Source: Nematopogon swammerdamellus
Lineage: Eukaryota > Arthropoda > Insecta > Lepidoptera > Adelidae
NCBI GenBank assembly: GCA_946902875.1
Contig: OX336338.1
Location: forward strand, 6,377,971-6,441,970
DNA: 64,000 bases
Direction: 5' to 3'
Shown: piece by piece, positions 1-9,865 of the stretch
How the letters are laid out: each line of letters opens with the position of its first letter
Numbering within the stretch: the first letter of the stretch is position 1
Program-made: the position numbers and the translations under genes
Notes under the pieces: generated by a model
Seen by the model: only the letters and a program-made list of their open reading frames with translations
Told to the model about the DNA's origin: nothing
Databases searched by the model: none

Positions 1-610
1 CTGGAGCAGATTGAAACGGTGTTCTTGAACTGGTATTGATGGCGCGTTCTAAGCACTGGGACCACAAGAAGTCCATTGTGCATTTCTCAACCGCTCAAGA
101 GCCGCGTTCCAGGGTGTGGAACGGCACCGCAGGATGACCGAAACGCTACCGCTCTACGGGGTGGAACCGTGGCGCGGTGGGACGGTGACTTTGTGCAATA
201 AAATATATGTTCTTTCAAATATGGGGATAAGACTCAATTTTACTTCTGAAAAAAGGTGAAGATATGCCCTACTTGATTTAATTCACTTTGCTGCCAACTT
301 TGAAGAAAAAATTAATGTTTTCCAGTTCTCTTAGAGTAATCGTGACGCACACAGGATCGCGTGCCATCCCCGCAAATAAAAAAATTTTTTTTTTTTTTTT
401 TTGGTGTCAGATATTATTACGGGCAGATATAAAATTATACACCACAACAACTTAAAACTTATTTACTTTGCAAACTTTCCTAACAAATTTTTTAGACCAC
501 CCCACTCCCTCTTGACATCTTTCTTCTTTTTCATTCATAAACAACTTAAGCTGTTCGTGACAATATTTTTCAAAAAACTATTAGTTTTCGTAGCATTACG
601 TGCGTACCAA
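1..610. other. Intergenic or intronic stretch, no gene seen
   Basis: No coding exon, RNA gene or recognisable repeat could be supported here. A run of 18 T lies near 384-401 and another poly-T tract at about 610-620 belongs to the SINE that follows. If the glycerol kinase exon at 1167-1409 is real, this stretch lies within that gene's first intron. Confidence 0.4.
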
Positions 611-1014
611 TTTTTTTTTTATCTAATCCGGTATGGATGGCTGAGTCGGAGGGGCCAAAGCCATGCTCCGACCAGCCAATATCACCTCCGAGAAGGTAGA
701 TCTGTGCCATACCGGAGACTTCCCTGGATTGCTGGCTATACTGGACTAGAGGAGAACACAACCGATGCTGCTATGCGGCCATCTTATATCCAGTACGGTG
801 GTATCAACCCAGTCGGCTACAATTTGAGCCTAGTAAGGGGCAAGGGAAGGGACCTACAGTTTTACACCTGTTCCGAACGGTGAAGCAGCAGGTGTACGTA
901 TGCATGTAAATTTTTTTCGTCAGAAAAAATTCATTGGTACACGCCGACCGGATTAGAACCTCGGACCGTTCACATGAGAAGCCGATGCCCAAACCACTCG
1001 GCCACCCGCCGCTT
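611..1014 (-). repeat. SINE with Leu/Ser-type tRNA head
   Basis: Read on the minus strand it begins with a tRNA-like head: box A TGGCCGAGTGG at about 993-1005 and a slightly decayed box B GGTTCTAATCC near 950-962. It ends in an A-rich tail (the poly-T at 610-620 on the plus strand). Its body, with GAAGGGACCTACAGTTTT near 845-865 and CAGTACGGTGGTATCAA near 791-807, is shared with the SINE copies at 2.6, 40.3, 42.3 and 47.7 kb, which carry a different tRNA head. It lies in intron 1 of the glycerol kinase gene. Confidence 0.75.
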
Positions 1015-1166
1015 AAATGATGATGATGAACCAATTATGTTGAAATTCGCAGCTCCCTGCGGATTGTAGCTGTCGGAGGAGCCAACTGATACTGGTTGCT
1101 GTGCCGTTATCATACCGTGCGGAAGCGGCAAATTGATTCTTTATAACAAATGTTGCAATATCTCAC

Positions 1167-1409
1167 CTTTGGACTTCCTCCAATACTGATAAGCTTTTCT
1201 ATCGTCCTTTGTATGCAAGTAGTCACCACCTCTAAAATGTCCAAGGGATCTTGCTCCACCCATCCTTCTTGGGGGAATTTCTGCGTTAACTCTTTCTGAT
1301 GAGAAGCCACCACTTCCGACGAATTGGCCTTGAAGAGTATGAACCGCGCACTTGATGTACCTTCGTCTATTGACCCTACCAAGGGACCAAATTTTCCATA
1401 TCCACCCAT
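1167..1409 (-). CDS. Glycerol kinase, first coding exon (gene continues off the left edge)
   Basis: This exon encodes the first 81 residues of a glycerol kinase (FGGY carbohydrate kinase family), which phosphorylates glycerol to glycerol-3-phosphate with ATP in the cytosol or at mitochondria. The reading starts at an ATG and reaches the diagnostic N-terminal block GPLVGSIDEGTSSARF at residues 8-23; IDEGT is the phosphate-binding turn. It goes on to QKFPQEGWVEQDP (residues 43-55), conserved in animal glycerol kinases. The exon ends exactly at a codon boundary before GTGAGA (donor at 1166-1161), followed by non-coding sequence. Family members run about 500-560 residues, so over 80% of the protein must be encoded below position 1; I found no second exon within 1-1166. 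The frame has no breaks. Paralogues exist in insects, so I give no symbol. Confidence 0.85.
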
Positions 1410-1793
1410 TATGTCAAACGGTGTTGATGTTTGCGATTTAGATCAAAACGAGATCCTATGTAATGCACTGGTATGTAATTGCTTGTTTCATAATATTAGT
1501 ATTATTACTAAATAATGGTAGACTTGTCGTACTTTAAATTAGTCGGGTAAAAGATGAATATTGGTAGGAGGCTTAGTCTAATGAGCCAGATATAGTAATC
1601 ACAGGTACTAAGCAAGCTGTGGTACTACGGAAGCACGATGAACGCAAAAAAATATTGCCCTGCCCGTATTTTTTCACGTTTGAGACAATTCTGACAGCTA
1701 CAAATGTCAAACAAACGAAATGCTGCCAGCTCACCTAGGCTAGAGGTGTGATACGATTATTTTATTTAAAAATAGGAATATTAAAAAAATACG
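1410..1793. other. Upstream region of the glycerol kinase exon
   Basis: Non-coding as far as I can see. It should contain the 5' untranslated region or promoter-proximal intron of the minus-strand glycerol kinase gene. I could not place a TATA box or initiator with confidence. Confidence 0.3.
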
Positions 1794-2389
1794 TACAACA
1801 CGATATAATTTAAGAATAGGATTCTACGAACTGTCAAACTGACGGGACAAACGTCAAACTGCCTTCAATTCGGTAAGACTTCTTATAATTTATAAAATGT
1901 AATGACGTAAGACTGTAATTAATTATATATAAATATATGTATAATGTTTTAGTTATTTATTTTCATCTTCTTATTTACAACTAAGTATGTGTCTTCCAGA
2001 ATTTGTGCATGCAAACTAGTAACTTCAAATGCTTCGTTCCTTTCAAAATTATTTTGTTTTATTATATTATAAAAAGTAATCACAAATTTATACCGTGCAA
2101 CTCCGTCACTGGATACTGGCAGTAATAAACGAATTTCCTATTCGTTTGGTTGCCACTATTTAAAAAAAGAAGAAGAAGAAGAAGAAGTAAGACTTCCGTA
2201 TGGTGTGAAAAAAAGAAATATACAATTCGAAAAAAATAAGAAAATTGGAAAGAGAATAATTAATGCAATATGGTTTTAGAAGTATACAGAGTGATTTCAT
2301 TAAACTATACAGACTATATAAATTATAAAGACTCTCCCAGGAGAGAATTTTTTTTTTAAATATATATAACACCTATAGCAAATAATTAA

Positions 2390-2541
2390 TTACTTAAATA
2401 AATATTTATTTGAAGAACAGAGATTCACACAAAGATACATACACATCTTGTTATTCTGCTCCAGCTCTTCAATACCACTCATTTCAGCATCGTTGTCTGA
2501 TTGTTCCGAGTTGCTACTGCTGCTGGAATTACTGTCATCAC
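2390..2541 (-). other. Short exon-like acidic open frame inside the 1.8-3.15 kb element
   Basis: On the minus strand an acceptor-like CTCTAG at 2547-2542 precedes an open frame of about 50 codons. It is rich in Ser, Asp and Glu (a run of five Ser, then SEQSDNDAEMSGIEELEQ) and ends at TAA (2390-2392). Acidic Ser-rich segments are common at the N-termini of some transposases and in regulatory proteins, but there is no family signature. It could be a captured exon, a remnant of the element's own gene, or chance. Confidence 0.22.
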
Positions 2542-2613
2542 CTAGAGTAAATGAAAGTTATTAAAACTTGTTCATATTATAAACTAATGTACTTATACTA
2601 ATATTATAATGAG

Positions 2614-2830
2614 GTCAGCCTCGGTAGCTCAGTGGTGCGGTCGGCCGACTGTTGTTAAGGACGCCTGGGCGGGGTCAGTACTTGAATGAGCGATCGTGTT
2701 TCGGATTCCACCTAAAACTGTAGGGCCCTTCCCTTCTTAACTTACAGGTGGTAGGGTTTACCCCGGTCGGGTTGACACCACCGCACTGAATAAAACGTCG
2801 GTCGGCTCGAGTGGACTTCTTGAGGCGTGT
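2614..2830 (+). repeat. SINE with GTAGCTCAGTGG tRNA head
   Basis: It starts GCCTCGGTAGCTCAGTGG, a box A of a different tRNA type from the SINE at 611-1014. Further on it shares the body blocks AAAACTGTAGG (near 2712) and CACCGCACTGAAT (near 2780) with the copies at 40.3, 42.3 and 47.7 kb, where they appear in reverse orientation. It is 3'-truncated. Confidence 0.7.
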
Positions 2831-3153
2831 AGATATTTCCATCTGATTTTTATACAATTTCCGGGTTCTTCAATGGTTGCTGGATCGCAGAGGCGTGTTC
2901 TTTTTCGCCCACGAAGAACTTATCAACATTTATGATAATTTCTCGAGATCTTCGATGTAAAACAGAAGCTCTTTTACTCATTGTCGTCTACACAGGGAAA
3001 GTTCCCAGAGCAAGAAAGTCGATAACAAACTTAAAAAAAAAAAAAAACAATTGAAAAAAAAACGCAAACTTGTAAACCCGTGCGGGCGTGCAAAAGTTTG
3101 TTCTGTCAGTTTGACAGTTCGTGGAATCCTATTCATAATTGAATCGTGTTGTA

Positions 3154-3632
3154 TACAGCCGTACCGTACTCGCCACTTGAAAGGTAAAGCAGAATAACTG
3201 CCGATTCAGTAATTTTGAATAATCTCGGGAAGATAATAAATTGAGCGTGTGTAAATTCTCAAAGTAAGTAGACCAATTGCTCGACTGAACTGAATTTTTG
3301 GGTAAATTTTCTTATGATCATAAACTGTCAAGCCTGTATGACCAAAGTATAATTTGTATGTTACTTTAGTGTTAAAAAAATGTACTTGTTAATTTTTTCT
3401 TCTGTGACCAAAACCTGGGAATGCTGTCTATCTAATGCCGACCCATGGTGTTCGTCCATATGATAAACATTATTTTCTACATTTTATTACGTCCGAAAAA
3501 TATGTATAATTTTTTTATGACACAAACTTTGACAATTGGATTCACTTTGTATCATTAGATTTTTAATATGACTTATTACATTTCTTTGTAATAAACGTAA
3601 ACTAATTGATTTTAATTTAATTTAATTTTAAG
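3154..3632. other. AT-rich spacer, no gene seen
   Basis: No exon or repeat could be supported. The sequence just before the retroelement fragment is a TTTAATTTAATTT tract, probably part of the insertion junction. Confidence 0.3.
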
Positions 3633-4046
3633 CGCCCCGACGGCATGACGATTGTCCTATGGAATAACGGAAGGGCGCTAGTCTGGGACGCAACATGCGT
3701 CGATACCATCTGTGCCAGCAACCTCGCCCTATCGGCCATGAAGCCGGGTTCTGCTACGGAGGCTGCACCCAAAAGAAAGCACAAAAAATATGAAAACATC
3801 AGCCTGAATTATTGGTTTGTGGCTTTCGCGGTCGAAACCTTCGGCTCTTGGTCTGAGGAGGCGATAGCTTTTGCCCACGAGATAGGGTCGAGGATGTCTG
3901 CTGCCATAGGTCACCCCTCTTGCCACGCCTTCTTCCGCCAAAGGATAAGCCTGGCAATTCAGAGGGGTAACGCGGCTGGCATCCTCGGCACAATCCCGGG
4001 GACAAAAGCACTAAATGAAATTTATTTTGACGTGAATACGTCTTAA
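3633..4046 (+). pseudogene. 5'-truncated non-LTR retroelement: R2-like nuclease tail
   Basis: An uninterrupted frame begins at RPDGMT and carries the C-terminal PD-(D/E)XK-type endonuclease of a non-LTR retrotransposon: RPD, then WNNGRALVWDATC, VETFGSW and RISLAIQRGNAAGILGT. It ends with a stop at 4044-4046. The same blocks, in the same order, close the 573-residue frame at 53,530-55,251 and the broken copy at 19,951-20,321. Everything upstream (RT domain, CCHC finger) is missing, as expected of a 5'-truncated insertion. In R2-clade elements the conserved CCHC plus (K/R)PDx(12-14)D/E motif is the target-nicking nuclease; placing this family near that group is inference. Confidence 0.75.
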
Positions 4047-4436
4047 TTTGCTTCCATAGTGGGAGCCAATCCAGAAAAGTGATGATAACAAAATCGGGGG
4101 ATACAGTTTGGTGTTGCAGCTTCATATCTATGACGTACATCTAAAATATAATTACACCACTCGATAGATAAAGGATCAAAGAATTCGTTACGTTAAGTGA
4201 TGACTGTGACGCATTGCGGGCGGGGAGGGGGAAGCGCCACCATTTTGACGTAATTTTGCTACGTCACATAATTTCAGCTTGTTATAAATTTTTACTCGGA
4301 GAAGCTACGACTTTCGTTTAAGTTTCAATCGTTAGCTCTCGTCAAGATCTATCGATCGTGTGTATAAAACATTAGTGTGAAATAGTTATAGTGAATATAT
4401 ATGATGTTAAAGTAAAAAATTTAAATAAATAATGCA
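4047..4436. other. Spacer; 3' flank of the retroelement fragment
   Basis: No coding exon or named repeat seen. A GC-rich patch (GCGGGCGGGGAGGGGGAAG) occurs near 4217-4235. Confidence 0.3.
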
Positions 4437-4740
4437 ATGTCGGCCTATACTCGTCAAAAATCCAAATCGAAATATAGAGGTCATATACGGTTGGAAAGGG
4501 CTTCTCAAGAGCAATCCAGTGATACCCATAAAACACCATATGATAGAGTAAAGCGGTGCCGGGAGGGAACGTAAAAGAATGAAGGCGTCCGAGCGGATCA
4601 ACGAACAGCGCCAGTACATCTGCAGCTGGGGCGGCCGAGCCTATGCAAGTGGATGAAGTAATCGCTTCTATATCAACGCCGGACTGTGTAGAGATCGATC
4701 ATGTGCGATCGATCACCGATTACTTATTTTTTTATTTTAA
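4437..4740 (+). pseudogene. Degenerate basic-region coding remnant of unknown family
   Basis: From the ATG at 4437 the frame reads Lys/Arg-rich residues (RQKSKSKYRGH, KTPYDRVKRCRE) and stops at about 4575. The sense then continues in the next two frames (ERKRMKASERINEQR, then AAGAAEPMQVDEV and CVEIDHVRSITDYL) up to about 4735. Two frameshifts with recognisable protein-like sequence after each suggest a decayed gene. The KxPYDRVKRxRE pattern resembles N-termini of transposon-encoded proteins, but I cannot name the family. Confidence 0.3.
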
Positions 4741-6160
4741 TAAAACATACACTTATAAATATCATAAATAAATATATAGTAAGGACATAAACCAGTAAAG
4801 TTTTCACATTAGGCAAAACTACAAAAGATGTTTTCAACACTAGTACATAATAAAAAAAAGAAGTGAAATATATAAAAAGGTAATTAATTAAATTTTAAGA
4901 ACCTAGAACAAAATTATTTGTGTGCACAAAGTATTAAGTATTCTGTGGCAAAGTTAAGCACTCTTAAAGCTACCTAACTTTGTAATAAAGATGTCTACAC
5001 TATGGAAAATACCATTATATTATATACACGGTTTTGCAACCCCAACCGTAAAACCCGAAAGGGAGTGATTCTGTACGTGAAATAGAACAAATTTTGTTCT
5101 ACGACTATTTTATTTGAAAAAAAAAAATTTATTTTCTCCATACATTTTGAGAATAGGTAATTAAAATTTGTAAGGAAAAAATAATATTTTTTTTTTTTAA
5201 TTTTTTTTTCTTCACAGAAGTTGTTTAGTATCACATATAGAATAACCCCCTTATGTCAGTTAAAAATACTACGGGGGCAACGCAACTCCGTGTATTGTAT
5301 AATCTACAACTTCTATTTACAAATCTATGTTTACTGTAATTACATGATGCTATGAAGACACATTGGGCAGCCAGCTAGTGCACGTTACACTACTACGTTT
5401 GTCCACAATCCATTCGGGCGATGTGTGATCGTCTATGGTTTCTGCGCTCATTGAAGCCACCAAAGGAAAAACACTTACCGCTGCTTAGACATACATATTT
5501 TAATACGCTCAAGGAAAATATTATCCGTTACGTACGTACGTATTCACGTAAAACACACGGCCGTGTCTACGACACAGCCACACCCAGATTTATTTTTTTA
5601 AGTTAGTTTATTTCCTAAGTTAGTTTATATAATTTTTAGATTAGTTAATTATTTAATAACTATGTTAATTTGGATTGATTTTTATTTGACTTCTATATTT
5701 TATGAAGTATCAAAATTGACGATGGCACTATACACCAGATATAGGTAATGTTAATAGGCAGAGTGGTCAGATTCGAGAGTATTCATGTTTAATGTGCTGT
5801 AAATATTAATGTTTTTGTGAGCGGTAGCATGGGTTATTGTAAATTACTTTAATATAATACCTTATAAGTTTATAAGGTACTAACAAAATATTGTGACTTG
5901 CGAAGTTTGTTTGTCAGTTCTTCATCGCATTGAATTAAGAACTGGCGTAATTTCGACATATCCAAGCGTAGGTTACGTACCTATGGATGAAATTTTACAA
6001 TAAACAATATGGATCTACCTAAATGAATAATATTAATTTTACAAAATTTACGTTTATTTTCGATTGCGATAAATATTTTGAACTAATTTTTTATCAATCA
6101 CAACATTCCTAATGCCAAAAACAGGCAACTCTGCAAATGTCAACTGCGCATTCTAGCATT
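4741..6160. other. Long AT-rich spacer, no gene seen
   Basis: Short open frames here are low-complexity or lack any family signature. Poly-A and poly-T tracts lie near 5118 and 5190-5210. Nothing could be supported. Confidence 0.3.
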
Positions 6161-6300
6161 TCTAGCGAGCTGCGTGCGTCGTGTCGTCAATGTGGTCTGG
6201 AAGAGGGGATCTTAATCATATTTTTTTTTCCTGTCCCTTAAATCATAATTCTCCGCTTATTAGCTAAATTTATTGCCAATAACAATATAAAATTATAAAT
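6160..6300 (+). pseudogene. Remnant of a Jockey/I-type non-LTR reverse transcriptase tail
   Basis: The short frame CRQCGLEEG, continued after a frameshift by DLNHIFFSCPLNHNS, matches the cysteine/histidine pattern (CxxC...H...C) near the C-terminus of many insect non-LTR RT proteins. It is about 45 codons long and carries a frameshift. Confidence 0.35.
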
Positions 6301-6938
6301 GGGAATGATGATTAATATTGTATATAATTTTTTCTTAGTTTTAAAGTAATATTGTGTTTAGTTATAAGTTATTTTATTATTTTCATGCACGCAAGCTACT
6401 CATTGTTAGCTTGGTTCGTAAGTATGCGCGCGCGTTAAGTTAAATAAGTCAATTTTTCTGCTGATAACTATATTGTTGTATGTTTTTTTTTAACTTGTTG
6501 ATGCAACTACTATTGACCTAAAGACGTGACTCTGGCTTAAATACGCTAGACTAAAAGCGTGATGGCCAAAAAAATAAAAAATAAATAAATAATAAGTGTC
6601 GTGGTGTCGTGCGTGGTGCGTCCTTCCTTGCCCTCTCGCACGCAAGTCTGGCTGGAGCGGAGGACTGGCTGGCTGGCTGGTTTAAGCCTCTCTCATCAAT
6701 GTGAAATAGAGAAAGGCATGTCTTCGAAAGAGCGCGCTCAAAGTCCGATTTTGCGCAGCTAGATAGTAGACTTCTATGACTAATACGAATAAGTTTAGGT
6801 TTTCGTTATTTTTCCCGTTTACCGCTTACCGCATATAGATGACCAGATTTAATCTTTGTGAATGACCATGAATATTCACTTACTTGACACTGGCTAAAAT
6901 GCCTTATTTAAAAAGACAATCGCGAAAAAAAATTCAAT
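6301..6938. other. Spacer, no gene seen
   Basis: Nothing supported. A GGCTGGCTGGCTGG microsatellite-like tract lies near 6665-6682. Confidence 0.3.
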
Positions 6939-7272
6939 GCTAAAGGCTAGAACGATAAAAAAGGTATGGACGCCGCCGGACTGTCAAATGCTTGTATGAG
7001 AACTAGCGTCGCCGAGTTGCGGGGAGCGGAGTGTACTTACAGATGATAAGATATTCCACTATTCTGCACACAAAACTTGGATGTAGTGTTTTTACACATA
7101 AACACAGAGCATGCGGACATTTTAAACAGGTATTTGCGAACGCGGCCGATGACAGACTGGCGGGCCAGCGCGCGACCGTCCAATGAAACAAGTATGCTTT
7201 TACTTATCGTGTTACGCTGGTGAGGATAGGGTTCGGGGTCCATACCTTTTTTATCATTCTAAGCTAAAGGCT
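6939..7272. mobile_element. MITE with 23-bp TIRs and 10-bp target duplication
   Basis: Terminal inverted repeats 6949-6971 and 7238-7260 agree at 22 of 23 positions (AGAAYGATAAAAAAGGTATGGAC). They are bracketed by the direct repeat GCTAAAGGCT at 6939-6948 and 7263-7272, with two extra A on the right. A TSD of 8-10 bp points to hAT- or Mutator-like mobilisation. At about 315 bp with no coding capacity it is non-autonomous. Confidence 0.75.
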
Positions 7273-7922
7273 ACTATACCTACTATATTATATGAAGGCT
7301 ACAGGGAAGAAACGTGAGTTATCATATCATATCAGTACCACTAAAGGACAATTTTACAGGAGGCGATTTTGAATTTTTGAAGGTGGATATCTTCATGAAT
7401 AAAAAAAATTTTTTTTTAACTCTTAGCCTTAATAAATGAAACAATCATCCATTATTCTTATTTGTCCCCATTGTTCTCTAAACTTATTATGTGTTTATAT
7501 GCATCTGTTTGTCAATGGCCCGTGCCATTGACAAACAGATGCAGCTTACTTCATATCAATGAGATGTTTTTTTTTCTACCATCAATTAATTTTAATAAAA
7601 TTATTTACGCCTTATCAATGTTGTTAATATAAACTTGGGAGAGGTTATTTAGTTTTAGCAATTTCGGTTCCATAGGTTCATCAAAGGTGAAAATAGAATC
7701 ATGGTGTGTTTTTATTTGAAAAAAAAAAACAATATGGTTTATTAATTATTTATTCATTATCCAAATCTCCAAATCTGCATTTCTAAATAAAATTCAGAAG
7801 CCAAAAAGGTCAAAATTACATAAATAATTCAGTATGAAATCTGGGGTTTTCCGCATTACAAGATGTATATTACACTTTTATTTATTTATTTTAAACTTTT
7901 AAAGAAATAATTTAAAATATAC
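7273..7922. other. Non-coding region containing a perfect hairpin
   Basis: Apart from the hairpin at 7500-7543 nothing was supported. If the exon at 7923-8151 is real, this is its downstream intron; the donor GTATAT lies at 7922-7917 on the minus strand. Confidence 0.3.
7500..7543. other. Perfect 20-bp stem hairpin
   Basis: The arms 7500-7519 and 7524-7543 are exact reverse complements (TGCATCTGTTTGTCAATGGC) around a four-base loop CCGT. It is too short for a usual pre-miRNA and has no T-run after it. It could be the junction of a foldback duplication. Confidence 0.8.
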
Positions 7923-8151
7923 CATTGCCCAAACGTATACACTTCCCACACACTGCAATGACACACTTGACCATCTGGATGGCCGTCCGTGTCGCTTTAC
8001 GTCCAAAGAAGACCATCTTGGGGTGACGTCTGTAGTTGTCGGTGCCACCCGGCTTCGATAGTTTCGTTGAGCAGTTGGCGATGCCCACGATGGAGAAGAG
8101 CTGCTCGATAAATTTAATGATCCACGTGGCGCAAAAGGTGTCACTAGTGCG
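7923..8151 (-). CDS. Candidate internal exon of an unknown host gene
   Basis: On the minus strand an acceptor GTCTTAG (8158-8152) precedes 229 nt with an open frame of 76 codons. The frame begins SDTFCATWIIKFIEQLFSI, passes KMVFFGRKATRTAIQMVKC, and ends before a GTATAT donor at 7922. Third positions are strongly G/C-rich against an AT-rich background, which favours real coding. I do not recognise the family; the first part is hydrophobic enough for a membrane segment. An alternative frame is also open, so the reading frame is not proven. A hAT element with a nested DIRS element lies immediately upstream (8151-14827) and its target duplication overlaps the acceptor. Confidence 0.38.
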
Positions 8152-8701
8152 CTAAGACTAGGGTTTTCGCATACCCGATGTTTTTTCATACCCGGGTATT
8201 ACATTATGTATAGCTATATACGAGAAAACTGTTGCAAGAGGAGCTAACTCTGGAAAAGGCTATGAAAATTGCAAAAAGTGTGGAGATATAAAAAAAAACT
8301 AAACAAATCAGCCAGCAAGAATGGAGAAGAATCAACAATTTATAGTTTAAAATCAAAAGGAATAGATGCTCTCTTCCTTTCCTTCTTCAACTGTTAAAGA
8401 CAACCAATTTTAAGCAAAATACAAAACACGGAAACGGAGATAAATCAGCTATAACCAAAGACATCTCAATCCTATTACTTTAAGTGAGCTAAACTTGTAT
8501 ATATATATATACAATTGGTTTCTCGGAAACGGCTCTAACGATTTGGATGAAATTTAGTATTTAGATAATGTAATTTTTTTTAAGTTTATCTAGGTAGGTC
8601 TAGACGCCGAGCGAAGTTCGGTCTGTTACCCAGGTACTGTGAATGAAACAGCTGCAATTTTTTTTTATTTTGTATTTATAGATTTACTTGTTTTTGTTTA
8701 C

Positions 8702-8921
8702 TTAATAAGAGCGTTTTACCTACCATTAAAACGCTTATTAATATACTTACCTTTCCTGTATACTGGCAACACATGAGAGCGACGTTCCTTCCCTTTCCCA
8801 CTCACGGTTCGTATATAGCTATACTCCTCGCACCTTTACTTCCTTCCCCCACCACCAGGCATCCGGCGGCGGCGGCGCTCAAAAGTATGGGCCGTTCGCC
8901 GTTCCGCCATCTTGCTCATTG
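8702..8921 (-). repeat. DIRS 3' inverted terminal repeat with terminal extension
   Basis: Positions 8748-8921 are the exact reverse complement of 14,303-14,476. The outer 46 bp (8702-8747) are present only at this end and form their own small palindrome (AATAAGAGCGTTTTA...TAAAACGCTTATT). Confidence 0.92.
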
Positions 8922-8950
8922 CGACGATATCACCCAGGCAGAGTTTACTC

Positions 8951-9055
8951 TGCCAGTATACAGGAAAGGTAAGTATATTAATAAGCGTTTTAATGGTAGG
9001 TAAAACGCTCTTATTAATACCCTGTACCTTTCCTGTATACTGGCAACACATGAGA
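8951..9055 (-). repeat. DIRS internal complementary region (joined copy of both termini)
   Basis: Positions 8951-9017 are an exact reverse complement of the 3' terminus (8702-8768, 67 bp). Positions 9012-9055 are an exact reverse complement of the 5' terminus (14,446-14,489, 44 bp). The two blocks overlap at TTAAT (9014-9018). In DIRS replication models such a region templates restoration of both ends and formation of a circular intermediate. Confidence 0.92.
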
Positions 9056-9865
9056 AGTGTTTGTTATCGCCTGGTGGTGGAGGACGCCAAGGTGAACCAT
9101 AGAAATGTTTTCAATGTGGACCTACGGAGTCCCATGGCGCATGAGGAATTATGGGGTCGTTTAGGTAATTGTGCCCATCATTAAGGAATTTGTACCTGTA
9201 AGGCCTGTCAGGTGCGAGGTAAGTAGGTCTAAGACACTAAATATTTATAGAAATAAATAAGCCGTAAGCCATCAGCTTAGACTAATTAATTAAGTAATAA
9301 TTATTTATGAAATATGAAAGCTAGTCCTGCTTTAAGGAATCAAGTTCAGTGAAGACCTTCTAACAGGCTAAATTCACTGGTAAATGTAGGTATGCGAGGG
9401 ATTAAGAAAGCCAATCCAGCGAATATAAACACAAATTTTTATTTAAACTCAAACATGAATAAAAACCTAATTCAGAAATATATGAAAAACTTCGCAGTTA
9501 TGACTATGATTATACATCAATGATATTGATACAATCATGAGGGAAATCATGAATAAATCATAGCAAGGCTGATTTATCATCGTAACTAAGTTCCGGTTTA
9601 TGTATACTGCAATCGATTATATCATAACAATTGTAAATGTATGGCACTTGCGTACCACCAAAAGTACCATGTAAGAACAAAAACATCATACCATGTAGGT
9701 ACACCATAAAGTACACAAAAACAAAATTGGTAGAGTAATATCTTAGAGCGAAATAATACAAACTAGTAGGTTGTAGTAGTACGCACGTACGGGCCTACGA
9801 TTCCGTGTGCTGTGTGTTAACTGTTACTATCATGGGGAAACAATTATTTTAAAAGCAAATGTATT
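9056..9865. other. Non-coding part of the DIRS element between recombinase and internal complementary region
   Basis: A plus-strand open stretch (about 9057-9184, antisense to the element) reads through without stops but has no recognisable signature. No promoter, termination signal or repeat was recognised. Confidence 0.4.

Larger units (their letters stand above)
1794..3153. mobile_element. Putative DNA element with ~58-bp terminal inverted repeats
   Basis: The arm 1794-1852 matches the reverse complement of 3096-3153 over about 58 bp with a handful of mismatches, and both arms contain GACAGTTCG-type and AATAGGATTC blocks. If the outermost TA is taken as a target duplication, the arms begin CAACACGAT on both sides, as expected for Tc1/mariner-like or other TA-targeting elements. 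The 1.36-kb interior holds a SINE (2614-2830) and a coding-like exon (2390-2541), but no recognisable transposase, so the element would be non-autonomous. A simple inverted duplication of local sequence is the alternative. Confidence 0.5.

Noticed and set aside
401..883. 160-codon open frame on the plus strand
   Set aside because: It runs through poly-T and antisense to a SINE body; low-complexity, no family signature.
7500..7543. miRNA precursor
   Set aside because: Stem of only 20 bp with a 4-nt loop and fully perfect pairing; too short for a typical pre-miRNA.
9057..9184. Plus-strand frame inside the DIRS 3' region that looks protein-like
   Set aside because: About 40 codons beyond the repeat part, antisense to the element, no splice partner and no family recognised.
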